Assembly (NCBI RefSeq): GCF_000210295.1
Contig: NC_026737.1
Location: 62,001-126,000 of the forward strand
Length of the DNA stretch: 64,000 bases
From: Trypanosoma brucei gambiense DAL972
Lineage: Eukaryota > Euglenozoa > Kinetoplastea > Trypanosomatida > Trypanosomatidae
Direction of reading: 5' to 3'
Both the position numbers and the translations under genes were made by a program. This document shows positions 19,701 through 28,260 of this stretch, piece after piece. The notes beneath the pieces are model-generated. The model searched no databases. It had not been told where the DNA came from and worked only from the letters and a program-made list of their open reading frames with translations. Positions within the stretch are counted from its first letter, which is position 1. Each line of letters begins with the position of its first letter.

Positions 19701-22700
19701 CCCCACGAACGCACATCGTCTAAAGCCTCACGGATCTGTGCCTCTCCTTGTGCCCGCGCATGAAGCTTCTTGAGATCTGCCTCACGCCTCAGAAGAGTTT
19801 CATGTTGATCTATAACGTCTCCAAATTTCAGTGTGTCTTGTGTGACACCTCGCACTCCAATCAGGCTGAACATTTCTCCCCAGTGACTTGGTGTAAAACC
19901 GTCACCCCGAAGGTACTTCAATACAGGTAGGCACCGCATCCAAGAGTCGAGAAGTGTACGGATGTGAACAGTTATTGGACTAGACGAAAACGTCCTCAAC
20001 TGCTCTTCCCAGTGCCGCCCAAAATCCTCGAAACGGTAGCACTTCGCACGCATGATTATCCATGGTTCCGCACGAAGCACATCCAACTCTTCCTGAAACT
20101 TGACCAATATGTCCCACATTTGGACATACTCTTCAATGTCACGTTCGAGATCCTCCAGCTCCTCGATGTCTGGCTCATCCAGTTGAAAATACTTACACTG
20201 CTGGATGCACTCCTCACCCTCCGCCTTTAAGGCCTTGAACTGCTCTCGGCGTTCGGTTACAATCTTCATTGCGTTGGGGGTATCAACGGTCTTGGGTTTC
20301 ACCTCATGCCACTGGTTAGAGAACCGCTCAAGATTTTTCATCCATGCACTGACAGTGTCTTCGACGGACATCTTCAGTGAATCGACCTGTTTCTCCATTT
20401 CCCGCTCAAATGCATCAAGACGGCGGGTAACCTCATCCCACCGTTGCTTTACGCCACGAAAGTCAAAATCTGACTTATTTGCCATACTCTGAAGCAAAAC
20501 ATTCTTGTTATGCAAATGATGAAACTCAACCTCCACTGCTGGTCGCTTCTCCATCAACTTGGCATGTTGGAGGTTAGCCGCACCGATCTCTTCAAGCTTC
20601 GTTAACCTAGCACCCAATGCAGTGGTTACTTCGGCGATGTACTCCTCAATCCTAGAAAGATTCTTCTGAGCGCTGTCCCGGAGTGTGACATGAAGTACCT
20701 GGGACAACTTGTGAAGATGATCTTCCACTGTACCCTTGACGCCTGCTGTACAGATCGTAATGCAACCGCATTTAATAAAGAGTTCTTCGGCATTAATTTC
20801 TTTACCCTTTTGCTTCAGCAAACGCACGCTCTGCTCCCAATGTTGCACCTCCTTCAGAGTGTGACCCACAATGTCCTCTAGTGATGGGTTTCCTCCTTTC
20901 CCACAGCGTCCGATAACAAGCAAAGGATGAAAACGCTTCAGCTCTTGTTGCACTTTCTTAAAAAGTTGCGCGGCATGCTTCATAACGGCAAAGATGCCGC
21001 GCTCATTGTTCCCTGGCATTGCGCCGAAGATATCGCTGTTACCGCACCCACGGAATCGAAGTGGGAACGTTATGAAGTCCTTTATCCTTTGATAGTACTG
21101 CCCACGTATAACATCTATATTGGGGCGCAGTGTAGCCAACCCAGTATCCGGATCGTACGTGATGTCCGCCTTAATCTCCGCAACAACTTCGTGAAGGCTC
21201 TCAAGGCCCAGTTGATATTGATGCTCTAGTGCCTTGTATATTTGCATATCCCAAAACTGCTTCCATGATTCCATATTGTTGAAGCCTGATGTTTCCATTT
21301 TCTCCCTGATGAGACGTACCTTCCCCGTCCAGCGCTCCCTCAATCGCAGGAGATCAATGCTGAACAGCTCGATCACAATTGACTCAATCTCCCTGTGCAG
21401 CTTGTGAAGCCGACGATTAGCATCAGTCAGCGCCTGAGATGCACGACGCAACTTGCCAATGAACCGCTCAGCGTCGTCCGTGTTCCTCCACGTCAACTTT
21501 CTGTCACCGCTTGCAGTAATAATATTCTCAAAAGCCAGGGCAGGTTCAAGCAGCATCGCCTGCGTGCAAGGTATAATGTTCTCCTTCATGGAATTGTATG
21601 TACTGGCGACCTGCTTGAGCGCCACACCGTTGCGGTAGAAACGGATGCCCTGATCTACCATCTCCTGTATGGCAGTGCTTATGCGAAACCCCAAGCTTCT
21701 GAATATACGCACCTCACGAATGAGTTGCACCAACCTCTCCGGGTAATTCACTCTCACACTGCCGTCACCTGCAATGTCCATAAGTGGTGCATTCGCGTCA
21801 AGCATCAGCACATGCTTGCTACCCTCAACGTCCATCGTCCATTGTTTGAAAGTCTCAATCACATAATCGTCAATTTCTTCCATCAATGTGTTTGCTGAAC
21901 GCAAAAACTCCCCTGCATTCTGCAAGTCGTTCAAAAGAGATTTGCACATTGAAATCATATCACTCGTTCGACCCCGAAGTTGTCGGAGCCAAATCATATT
22001 ATTTACCACACCGGGCATAAAACGCCCCGCTTGGCAACGGCGGTCTTCTTCATCAAGAGCGACATCGTCCTCCACGCTTTCCGAACGCCGCTCGAATTCC
22101 ATGCGAATGCTTTGAAGCCGCTCATTCAACTTGGCAAGGAGGGCGTCACGCTCGTTCACAAGTTCCTTTGACACAGCAGGCCTTCGTATGAGCTGGCGAA
22201 ACTTCACCACTTCATTAAGAATCGTTTGTGGCGCCAAGTTCCCCCGCTCTCCAAAAAAGTCACTGAGAGCAGATGCACAACGATGCTCGACTGGCTGGAG
22301 GCGACGGTAAAAGGCGTCCAAACAATTTGTCCACAACTGCTCTACAGCGGGAGTAGTAGCGAATATATCAAGGGAATCGAAGGTCTCCCATAATGTCTCC
22401 GTACGTAGCGACTGCAACTTGTCGGCGGCAGTAAGAAGTTCGACAATCTCATCCACCAAGTCGCGAATAGAAACGACAACACTCAACCGATCACGCACCG
22501 TTATCAGCTGAACGTCCTCGAATGCTGTACCCCATGAAGAACCCCAGTCAACTGTCGTGAGTCTTTTGCACATATTCACCCATTCATCACAGCAACCAAG
22601 TGCCACTTCAGTAATATTCTTCGAACCGCTGAACACACCACCGGCGTCTAGTGTTTTCTTAGCAAAGTATTCCCGCAGGTTAGACCCCACAGTTTTCATG

Positions 22701-23425
22701 AGGAACACAACTTTTGTACGGATTGCTGTGTCCTGATCACTGTCATTCCAGAAGTCAGTTATTGCCATCTGCGCATCCTCTAACATGTCTGTGACATGCG
22801 ACGGCTCCACACTGTCCATATTTCCCCATGCCTGGGAGAGAACAGTTTCAGCGAAGGAGGAGGTGCACATGCCCCCAAGGACACGACGAAGGGACTTCAT
22901 GTACAACAAAACTTTCGTGTCGTCCTCCTCGCTAAATTGGAGGGAAAACAACACATAACCTGCAACGACCGTATCCAACCGTTGCCCCCCTCGGGGTGTG
23001 AGGCACTTGGGAAAATCTGAAACTTGGAACACCTGCAATTCCGAGTGCTTAATGAGGTAACGCATATACGTTACCTCAACCACAGAGGTTATAGGAGGGC
23101 TGTCACCGGGTAATTCGTTGAAATCGAGGTCACGAACACGAACGGCCTCCGCAAACCGTAGAACAGTAAAGTTCTCCCGAGCATCAATGTTCACATCAGT
23201 TAAACCAACCTTAGTTGTTCCCGCCTCAGATCCACATGCCGCCTTGACGAAACCACTAAATAACGCAGCGGCAATTGGCGGACACTTCTCGCTTCCGACG
23301 GCAATGTGCAGCTCAACGACGTCGGAACGGCGGTTAGTTGAACTCACGGAGGCGCCCAACTGCTTGAGTGTTTCCCCTGCCACATCTACGCACACATCTG
23401 AAATATCCTTCTCTGCCGAAACCAT
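10727..23425 (-). CDS. DHC2: Cytoplasmic dynein-2 (IFT) heavy chain
   Basis: The protein has 4232 residues with the full dynein layout: an N-terminal tail to about 1600, then the motor ring. AAA1 has the Walker A motif GPAGTGKTESVKALG near 1648 and the Walker B context WGCFDEFNRL; this AAA1 block is nearly identical to DYNC2H1. AAA2 carries GPGGSGKST near 1947 and AAA3 GPEGCGKK near 2259. AAA4 has only GRSGVCAAG near 2600. The stalk coiled coils fall at about 2810-2910 and 3035-3130 around the microtubule-binding tip, then AAA5/6 and a C-terminal domain ending LPCASELAAKAFILAGVAL. Dynein-2 drives retrograde intraflagellar transport, returning IFT trains from the flagellar tip. Kinetoplastids are known to have two such heavy-chain genes; I cannot tell which this is. 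The start is ATG 23425; the likely acceptor AG at 23704-23705 gives a ~280-nt 5' UTR. No frameshift is seen. Confidence 0.96.
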   Translation of the reverse strand: MVSAEKDISDVCVDVAGETLKQLGASVSSTNRRSDVVELHIAVGSEKCPPIAAALFSGFVKAACGSEAGTTKVGLTDVNIDARENFTVLRFAEAVRVRDLDFNELPGDSPPITSVVEVTYMRYLIKHSELQVFQVSDFPKCLTPRGGQRLDTVVAGYVLFSLQFSEEDDTKVLLYMKSLRRVLGGMCTSSFAETVLSQAWGNMDSVEPSHVTDMLEDAQMAITDFWNDSDQDTAIRTKVVFLMKTVGSNLREYFAKKTLDAGGVFSGSKNITEVALGCCDEWVNMCKRLTTVDWGSSWGTAFEDVQLITVRDRLSVVVSIRDLVDEIVELLTAADKLQSLRTETLWETFDSLDIFATTPAVEQLWTNCLDAFYRRLQPVEHRCASALSDFFGERGNLAPQTILNEVVKFRQLIRRPAVSKELVNERDALLAKLNERLQSIRMEFERRSESVEDDVALDEEDRRCQAGRFMPGVVNNMIWLRQLRGRTSDMISMCKSLLNDLQNAGEFLRSANTLMEEIDDYVIETFKQWTMDVEGSKHVLMLDANAPLMDIAGDGSVRVNYPERLVQLIREVRIFRSLGFRISTAIQEMVDQGIRFYRNGVALKQVASTYNSMKENIIPCTQAMLLEPALAFENIITASGDRKLTWRNTDDAERFIGKLRRASQALTDANRRLHKLHREIESIVIELFSIDLLRLRERWTGKVRLIREKMETSGFNNMESWKQFWDMQIYKALEHQYQLGLESLHEVVAEIKADITYDPDTGLATLRPNIDVIRGQYYQRIKDFITFPLRFRGCGNSDIFGAMPGNNERGIFAVMKHAAQLFKKVQQELKRFHPLLVIGRCGKGGNPSLEDIVGHTLKEVQHWEQSVRLLKQKGKEINAEELFIKCGCITICTAGVKGTVEDHLHKLSQVLHVTLRDSAQKNLSRIEEYIAEVTTALGARLTKLEEIGAANLQHAKLMEKRPAVEVEFHHLHNKNVLLQSMANKSDFDFRGVKQRWDEVTRRLDAFEREMEKQVDSLKMSVEDTVSAWMKNLERFSNQWHEVKPKTVDTPNAMKIVTERREQFKALKAEGEECIQQCKYFQLDEPDIEELEDLERDIEEYVQMWDILVKFQEELDVLRAEPWIIMRAKCYRFEDFGRHWEEQLRTFSSSPITVHIRTLLDSWMRCLPVLKYLRGDGFTPSHWGEMFSLIGVRGVTQDTLKFGDVIDQHETLLRREADLKKLHARAQGEAQIREALDDVRSWGNNAKFTLIPHPDREGVKLITEWKDTMSALSDNQALLMSMKESPYFGIFANDANKWEERLACLDEYLRNMSQIQRKWVYLEPIFRRGALPQEQERFSRIDKEYLQVMKVVAADSRLVSLAGHTEFKDVLYTVLEQLDRCQRALNQFLEAKRDSFPRFYFISDDDLLEILAHSRNPSVIQSHLKKLFMGVHSVRFDDAKEHILQINSLEGEVVPIEESVLITEEVEEWLGRLDLAVKDTLKLHLVRCVDKVNIGAYSSQILSTAGLITFTKQTEDAIRDAKSGGLKKHRANLQAQLRELTTYAGGNSDVVIGLKVKALIMDLIHNIEVVDALIDAGIEKDTDWLWRKQLRFYMDYSDSCVLRMVGAEFRYSYEYQGNAPKLVHTPLTDRCYLTLTQGMQLGYGGNPYGPAGTGKTESVKALGNAMGRQVLVFNCDEGIDFKSMGRIFTGLVKCGAWGCFDEFNRLKVDQLSAVSQMIQVIQEAIKNGEPRCHLMGKEINVDSNAGIFVTLNPAGKRYGGRSKLPDNLKQLFRSVAMSVPDNELITRTILFSEGFENAVDLARKTVEVFKLSRDLLSFQTHYDWGLRSMKAVLRLGGTLIHEYLTERACGKVNPSPEEIFEKESEIIIKSLRVNTLSKLTFDDALLYNNLIADIFPGAPIKEIDYAELRPAIEESVKELKLQLVEAQIQKVLQLYEALRQRMGVVLVGPGGSGKSTLLLILRRALQRLGKVIPQYIMNPKALPRTQLLGYMDNDTREWFDGVLTEAARKVVKEETSVLSWIVCDGDIDPEWVESLNSVLDDNKLLTMPNGVRIQFGDNVNFIFETHSLEFASPATVSRTGIIYLSEEDVDPKMMVTSWLVEQPEDVRDKLERWINDYFYKAIDALLATGKLIVDTTRTGLVASGLSQLQGCTGKAQFALALVYGLGSYLTEEYRKDYAKEIHSMMSERLPDPKNPLDVYYDESSNCYRTFDVEPCTDLSVEDLYRDPMVATVDCQRNVKILQAWMKPVRPGIYRPFILVGPEGCGKKMLLTNLFGKTPGTRVTAVNCSAQTEATHVIQKLKQMCQVYNTNQGRVLRPKEVERLVLLLKDMNLPKPDKYGTVQLHSLLQQIVLYNGFYDTDLEWISLERVQIVGSMNPPGSMGRHPVAPRFLAMVSVLAMSYPSREAMQNIYTEFFNIMIQSGRLQLNLPGKGAVDIARIMTTVYEAVASRYTVNVASHYMFNPRDVTSWVLNLLNYNPEDVTNAIGYEGRRIFVDRLVTTEERSKISKVIHDNLIFLVGHKSGLSEKETTSFVSWMDTSPIGKKKLTPIANEELKKPAEDFVLGYSREFADLDVQLIPEVCVWMARVDRVLSQERGNLLLVGRSGVCAAGIVRLAAYGLRMELVTLGITREYSMKQFNAELKTIMMKAGVEGQHVVLLLEDHNFTVNSSFLETINSLLASGEVPGLFAQEELDAMTAPLKEDALGEGMSAYAYFVDRIARMLHVCVVMDPTNPNYEPQCRSNPALFTRCNVYWVGTWHTDSFKLIPRLLMRDVFKSIDSRDNKKDFSLTTEIVHVHKEYINTFSPQHFKGLCLTYESIFKEKSRMISEGITRLQTGVSKLDEAQENVDQIATDVVEKRKLMEVKQKEADDALQEIKTNMEAASDQKKNIQKIRKDLEKEQKAIEERKSVIEERLSGIQPTLDAALSAVRSIRSEHLSELKSLKQPPPAVQDVMEAVIITIGGGGGGDTNWASIRKILAGDIKEQIINFNIAGFTEATRLRVTQFMQNHENSFKREVIGRASKAAAPMAEWIKAVLEYSSVLQTMGPMQAELKEYEVSLASRSEKKRKYEEKLTKLEERVEGLKRNFGERTAEAERLKDHAEQAERLYACAHDLLAKLTSEHDRWVSQIKVIRENQVLLPKRCLLAAAFILYLGNATEDGRRTALNVWKERLKDVDNFEFFTFMRPESMQLHYKSEGLPGDELSMDNAVIIQEQVTTPLIIDSSGQALSWLVNHLKGKGLSVEVCSVSEERFVSSLELALRFGKSFILTDVDGIEAFMYPLFRKELRTEGTKRVIQFGDRRTVDYADGFQLYLVTNSTDLWIPPDVLSYLTPVNFSITQNGLEGQFLGATIQHEQPELEKEKLAVLQKEERLKMQLSDLEESLLKDLAESKGSLLDNKTLIDSLNEIKTQAAEISVALETSKKVQEEIDTKRNVYRPFAKTASEIFFIVKSLKALSHMYQFSFSFFMGIFNDTLHHHEEDRTDIDTKIDALTKTFVRSVVSSVCTSLFKEHRTVFGIHLARSLYPNDCTAAEWDFFLDRAIAPEAKKSEVRVPTWVLPDSRDLYRSFAVLFEDLTPKLSLHEADVWLQWMRSSNPEVSYPKFISQLSRFQRLLVVKTLRPDRLMAAVRSTACDMLHVKSYGDNNTLAQLLTRTEANTPILLITTTGADPSQELQAIAHQKVGRDHFHQLAMGGGQAEEAVRLLRVCAESGDWLFLKNLHLVIPWVTALQKELNVLKPDSKFRLFLTSEAHDDFPSIFLSQCLKITFEAPPGVQQNLLHTYQDWESGPYDAKGTLHTQLLFITASFHAILQERRSYIPQGWTKAYEMTSADLKSASDIVLQQAKGETDWRAIRGLMEDAIYGSRLENEYDMRVLREYTDQFFNPNVLSSAKQQMNLFAKVKVPASGKHGDCLKVISELPENDIPFVFSLPPNADRVVQLSKVRALTDDLQLLIEARGESSMSREQWANKLRPILQVWEELMRPNPDLLQQTVSIARDASPILGFMGAEMTSSLRLVSIVDESMKDLGKVLEGQALLREDRRAEASTMIAGEVPAQWDNYYQGSPRILPWLQSLLHRATSIAKLFELATNGNLLKSSLNISTMFRPHTFLHALRQETAHSLHEPLVALRLVTSISTPPEGKTVPVCLEGLMLQGAVLDESNVLQSIEAADEAALFPMPKTYVGWMTTMPDSVTTVGVPLYTNGTKEMFLAELHLPCASELAAKAFILAGVALVLEP

Positions 23426-24262
23426 TTCTACAACTGCGCCTTCCCTTTATATTCAACAAGTTTGCTTCGAACGTCCTGATGAATTCAAAAAATATATATA
23501 CGCGAAGCACCTCCAACCACTCCTTTTTATCTTACCGTGCAGGAAGAAAAAGTATAGTCCTTCCTTTTCTTTTTTTTGTTTTTCGTTGCCTTGCTACACC
23601 TCTTATCAGTTTTTTTTTGTTTTTTTTTCTTTTAGTTACCTACACAACTTGATTCCTCACACCCTTATTCTTTCAACGGAACAATTGCTGCCTTTCTTTC
23701 TTTCTAAAATTACAGCCGCATATTCAAATTGATGACAGAAAGGGGAAAAAGAAAGCAACAACCAATTAATTGATTAATCAATAGAATGAAGTCACAAACC
23801 TCAAAAGAAAAAAAATGGTAGTGCTACAGCATCTTGCTCAGTATGTCCCTCGCTTATGAGCAAATGCGGTGCATCCCATCGTATTAAGGGAAAACAAAAA
23901 AAAAAAGTGCGCGGCAGAGTAACAATGTGGATAAAATCTTCCCCATCCCCCGGGAATATATGCTAACACAAATATCTGGAACAGTTAAAAGCAAAGCACA
24001 TCTGCCAATATAAAAATGTAACTATGATCATCGGCATCAACTTGTTCGACAAGCAAATGAGACAAGTGTACAAACGATGGGACATTGGGGAAGGGGGGAG
24101 AGGAATGAAATGATCGAACGCACGCAACCGTCCATAGTGGCATGGCTACTGTCTGTTGGTTAATCCACTGATGCAAAAGAAACACAAAGAAGGGGAAGGA
24201 AGGGACTCGCACCCGCGCAAGCATGAGTGAAAAAAAAAAATGGACAAAAAAGAAAACATTCA
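23426..24262. other. Intergenic region upstream of the dynein gene
   Basis: The minus-strand pyrimidine tract at about 23735-23757 has its first AG at 23704-23705. The plus strand carries a T-rich stretch at about 23560-23640, which is purine-rich on the coding strand. Other content is AT-rich; the short hydrophobic minus-strand frame at 23985-24263 looks spurious. Confidence 0.55.
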
Positions 24263-26059
24263 TTACAAACCTCCCTCACTCATTATTTGCTCCACTGCCC
24301 CGAGCACCACAGCAGCACATCGCGCCATATCAACCCTCTGACACCTCTTAACTTGCGTAACTCCTCCAAGTGACTGTTCAAGCCAAAAAAGTGCAGGGAG
24401 CCCAATGAGCTCATGCGTGATGAGGCGCTCAAAGTTCGGTGAGTCCTTGCGATATCTCAACAAAGTTGATGTATCAAAACCAAATAATTCCTTACCGACA
24501 GATTCAAGACCAAAAGCCCGCGCCGATCGAATACCGTCCGACAACTCAAGTTGAACTAAAAAGCGCTCTTCCACCGACGCCTCAGGGCAGCTCGAGCATA
24601 CGGAGGTTTCATTGCCAACTTTCCTTCCGCATGCAGAGCAGGCCGTATATGTCAGTGGATGTTTCACACCTTTTACCTTTGCTAGGACGGGTAGCGACTC
24701 GGATATTTCATCCAAATCAAAAACCAACTGCACAATATCGGCGTCGTGTGTACCGCCTGCCACCTCCTCCTGTTTTGAAGTGTGTGGAGGCTGCTCCTCA
24801 GGGCGCTCATTACTGGCAACATCCACCCGGCCTTTCGGGCTCATCACAAAGGCGCTACTTACACATCTACTGGAGGCAGTAATTCTACCACCGAAAATAC
24901 GGACAAGAAAATTCGAAAAGCACCACTGCTCACCAACAACTGGTACCACGATCGCCCCCATATCACCCCAGAGAGTTACTTCAATGGAATGCTGCAGGGA
25001 GTTTAGATCTCTCAACTCAACTACTGACCTCCCAACATGTCCGTATCGCGTGTTAACTAATGTAGTTGGGGAGAACGCCGCCACCTCTCCATAAACGGAA
25101 ACAATGTCCCCCACCTCGCAACACTCCACAAGATACTGTACCGAACAAGAAAAAAACACGTACCGAGGATGCTTGGGAATAAGGTGTTCAGCTCCAGCAC
25201 AGCATCCCGGAGTTGAAGACCAATCGAACACGTTCAGTTTTTCACTGTACCCGGATTCGCCTTTGTCCACAAAAGCAGGGTTTCGACATCGAATGCAATC
25301 ACCAACATCAAACATATCACTAATCACAGAACTGCCGAAGAATGACACAGAAACGGCGTCACCGTCAGCGTCGACTCCCACGCAATCCACAGCGAACCGC
25401 CCAAGTATTCCACTAGATGCAACTTGCCGTATTTTATTCTTCCACACCACGCGGAGGTAAACGACACAATCATTGAACCCTTTCCCCTCCGCTGTGACCA
25501 CCTGTCGAATAGTCCGCGCGCCGTAGTCCCCAAGGGGAGTTGACTGCCACGTAGCGCTGCTGCTGCTGCACGTATTGGTGTAGCGGTATACAAGCGCGTT
25601 GGCTGAAAGACGGAAGAGAGAGGAATTAAATACTGGGTTTCCCAACAACGGGTACACTGTGTTAGAGTGGGTAATGGACAAAGGCACAACGACATTCCGC
25701 CCATTTCGGGCGGCAACTAAAGTGTACTCTCTCAGCTTCACGCAATAACCGATTTCTATTTGAAATGTACTGACAAGTTCTTCCATCCCAGTGGAAGGGG
25801 GAATCACTAGCCATATCAGTGAGAGGGTGTCTGATAATGCGAGATAAAACAGCGATTGAGTAGAAGATTGCACTACTCTTTCCGGAAACCGTTGAATGTC
25901 AATTACCTGCAGCGAGGGGTTGGGCCATCGTAACGTGAAAGTTTCACCACGGGAATCACCCGAAAGAGGGGCCGTCAGTGCGCTTTCGCAGAATCCTGTC
26001 GTTAATTGGAACATGTCTTCTTTGCCTTTAACTATGTTTATGCAAAATAACTCGGCCAT
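24263..26059 (-). CDS. RPA1-like single-strand DNA-binding protein (OB-fold paralogue of the RPA large subunit)
   Basis: The protein has 598 residues from ATG 26059. The C-terminal two-thirds follow RPA70 order. A first OB fold is at about 198-290 (GRFAVDCVGVD, FFGSSVISDMFDVGDCIRCRN). A second is at about 310-400 (VGDIVSVYGEVAAF, VVELRDL, IEVTLWGDMG, the classic VTLWG strand). A DBD-C-like domain from about 455 carries a zinc ribbon, C-x2-C-x10-C-x2-C, at about 474-491 (TACSACGRKVGNE). RPA1 paralogues bind single-stranded DNA in replication, repair or meiosis (for example MEIOB). The N-terminal ~190 residues are unfamiliar. The trypanosome RPA large subunit I know of is shorter, so this is probably a second, divergent paralogue. 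Start caveat: the first AG after the upstream T-tracts falls inside codon 3 (26051-26052), so translation may begin at Met 26014 instead. Confidence 0.78.
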   Translation of the reverse strand: MAELFCINIVKGKEDMFQLTTGFCESALTAPLSGDSRGETFTLRWPNPSLQVIDIQRFPERVVQSSTQSLFYLALSDTLSLIWLVIPPSTGMEELVSTFQIEIGYCVKLREYTLVAARNGRNVVVPLSITHSNTVYPLLGNPVFNSSLFRLSANALVYRYTNTCSSSSATWQSTPLGDYGARTIRQVVTAEGKGFNDCVVYLRVVWKNKIRQVASSGILGRFAVDCVGVDADGDAVSVSFFGSSVISDMFDVGDCIRCRNPAFVDKGESGYSEKLNVFDWSSTPGCCAGAEHLIPKHPRYVFFSCSVQYLVECCEVGDIVSVYGEVAAFSPTTLVNTRYGHVGRSVVELRDLNSLQHSIEVTLWGDMGAIVVPVVGEQWCFSNFLVRIFGGRITASSRCVSSAFVMSPKGRVDVASNERPEEQPPHTSKQEEVAGGTHDADIVQLVFDLDEISESLPVLAKVKGVKHPLTYTACSACGRKVGNETSVCSSCPEASVEERFLVQLELSDGIRSARAFGLESVGKELFGFDTSTLLRYRKDSPNFERLITHELIGLPALFWLEQSLGGVTQVKRCQRVDMARCAAVVLGAVEQIMSEGGL

Positions 26060-26322
26060 GCAAAAAAAAAAACGTGAGGGAGGCCACGAAAGTGGTAGCA
26101 CCAAGTGCAATCAGTATAAAATATCCAAAAAAAAAAAAATACCTCAACCAGGGCACGTAGACGAAACGAATAGAATGCAAAATAAGTTAGAAGACATTCC
26201 AACTACGGATTTTCTTTCTTTAAAAGGAGCGAGGAAAATCCGTCACTATATATCTAGTCAACATTATAATTTCCCAATCTATGGTTTTCACGAACAATGA
26301 ATTAAAGAAATTGAAACTGGGG

Positions 26323-27603
26323 CTAATGCGTCATGCGACGTGACACATCAAAGGGATACGGCTGTGGGCACAATTCGCGAGGAGCTGGGACGGCAGCAGA
26401 GCTCTCTACAGCGGCTCCATGACTTGGGAGTGGAAACGCAAGCCGATCTAGCAGCTGCGCAAACAGAGGCGATGGTTCACCACGGGTCAGCTCCCCTGTA
26501 AAGTTTGACACTGATTCAAAACTGGTGTTGCAAGTGGGAGTTTCTGAGGAAACAACTGCATCTGTTAAGGGTGAAAGCGCACCAGTCCTGTCGAGAGACA
26601 ATTCCTTAGTTGTTTTCTCCAATTTAGAATGGCACATATCACCTGAAACTGGGGTGCTAACCACCGCACCCTTTGAACAGCACGATGCTTCCACTGGCCG
26701 AGAGGCAATCCCATACCGAATTGTACCTGCGGAAGACGACCGTAATCCAGAACGGTAAACTTTTCCCCGGGGCGGAAACTCCACATTCGACGCATCAACA
26801 GCCTTTGCATGGTTGAGAGTTACTTCACTAACCGTCCTGCGGTGTTGCGACCGCGGTGGATTCTTAAATGCATTTGCTCCTGTTCTTTCAGTCCCTGACG
26901 TATCTTTGTTCTGCTGGGAATGTGAAACCTCGGTTGTTTTTTGCCCCTCCGCCTGCACATTTGTAGAGTGTTTGGATTTGGTCCTTGCCCCGACGCGTCT
27001 CAACAGCTTACGGCGAAGTGGTGACGATGAAAACATAGATGATTTTTTGTATGCAGTGGTGCACACCGCTAGTTCATCTTTGTACACATGGAACGCACTA
27101 CCTTGCTGCTTGCTAGGGACTGACAAGGAGGTCGCCGCTCGCACCGTTTCCTTATGCTGCGGATGCGGTTCCTTTTTCACAATGCTACCTTCCACCTTCG
27201 TTCCACAGTAACGCTTCATTTGCTTGTTCCCCACAGAAACTGGGGCCATAAACCAAGGTAGGTTTTCCTTTCCCCCCTGTGGTGGCCCCTGTGCTTCACA
27301 CAATTCAAGAGAGTACCTCTGGAGCTCCGACATTTCAGACTTTTCTAGCTGTTTATGGGAGTTTCTACAACGTACACTACATTCTCTTTCCCCCAGCTTA
27401 GATTGTGTTGACGGGCCGGAGAATGTTGACTTTTGTGATGGTGCTCGCATAAGACCCGCCCTTGTGGTTGCCGCTCGCAGGCGCTGCCGGCACTCTTCAC
27501 GCATCTTCTGCCGCCACGCTATCAAGTCTTGTTGAACCATCGATTCCTCACCACAACATTCCGCCGCTTTGGTCTTTTGCGAGGGCACCACACCATTTAC
27601 CAT
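26323..27603 (-). CDS. Low-complexity hypothetical protein
   Basis: A 426-residue basic, Ser/Thr/Lys-rich protein that I do not recognise. A short charged helix near residues 22-48 (QQDLIAWRQKMREECRQRLR) is the only clearly structured part. The rest is polar with scattered basic patches (for example RRKLLRRVGARTKSK) and is probably disordered. There is no signal peptide, membrane segment or catalytic motif. The longest open frame begins with a non-ATG codon at 27687; I start at ATG 27603. The likely acceptor AG at 27669-27670, below a pyrimidine-rich stretch at about 27703-27730, gives a 5' UTR of about 65 nt. A second in-frame ATG at 27540 is a possible alternative. The composition would suit a cytoskeletal or RNA-associated role, but that is a guess. 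Confidence 0.65.
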   Translation of the reverse strand: MVNGVVPSQKTKAAECCGEESMVQQDLIAWRQKMREECRQRLRAATTRAGLMRAPSQKSTFSGPSTQSKLGERECSVRCRNSHKQLEKSEMSELQRYSLELCEAQGPPQGGKENLPWFMAPVSVGNKQMKRYCGTKVEGSIVKKEPHPQHKETVRAATSLSVPSKQQGSAFHVYKDELAVCTTAYKKSSMFSSSPLRRKLLRRVGARTKSKHSTNVQAEGQKTTEVSHSQQNKDTSGTERTGANAFKNPPRSQHRRTVSEVTLNHAKAVDASNVEFPPRGKVYRSGLRSSSAGTIRYGIASRPVEASCCSKGAVVSTPVSGDMCHSKLEKTTKELSLDRTGALSPLTDAVVSSETPTCNTSFESVSNFTGELTRGEPSPLFAQLLDRLAFPLPSHGAAVESSAAVPAPRELCPQPYPFDVSRRMTH

Positions 27604-28260
27604 CCTCCACCGGCCAACGACGCCGTTGTTTACACGGTTACGGGTGGAAAATGCAGTCGTAGGTAGCACTAATGAACAACGGGCCAAGTGAAATAAGGGT
27701 ATGAAGAAAATAAAAAGATGGTCGAGTCAGCTGCAAGTTTGGAGGAAAATTGCGTGGAGTGATGGAACAAAACTGCCTAACCTAACAATGCCGGGTTAAA
27801 ACTTATAAGTCAGCGACGATATACTGTTGTTTTTTTTTTCCTTCTTGGGTCCTCATTTTTGTGTTTTTTTTACTAAAAAAGAAAAAATGACGATCCACCG
27901 TTAGTTGCGCCCGCTGCCTTCACGGTAATGTCCTCTTTAACCTTTCCTTAAGTTAACGCTGCACATACACACACGCACAGAAACAGACTCTTCCTTTCTT
28001 TTCCACCCAAATGGAGGGCTCCGCTTTCACCCTTCCATCGAACCCGCACGGTACACACTCCAGAAAACCTTCGAACTGCCCGCATGCGGCACTGCTGACT
28101 AACAGAGACAGTCCACACCTCAACCACTACTTTCTCTCGCTTTCCTTCACCCAGAAATGACTGGTCAGGAATTTTCAGCAAAAACAGAAAAACGTACACA
28201 TACACACATCGCAACCAAGGCGACGACATGTTAATCCCGAGAAGTCAATATCTCTCGGGA
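27604..28260. other. Intergenic region
   Basis: The 5' flank of the hypothetical gene (AG at 27669-27670) and the 3' flank of EMC1. T-runs on the plus strand lie at about 27830-27840 and 27863-27870. The 93-codon minus-strand frame at 27948-28229 has no similarity and ends in a Val/Cys repeat translated from a simple sequence; I do not call it. Confidence 0.5.

Noticed and set aside
23985..24263. 92-codon hydrophobic minus-strand frame downstream of the RPA1-like gene
   Set aside because: Composition follows the T-rich strand; no conserved pattern, and it sits where a 3' UTR is expected.
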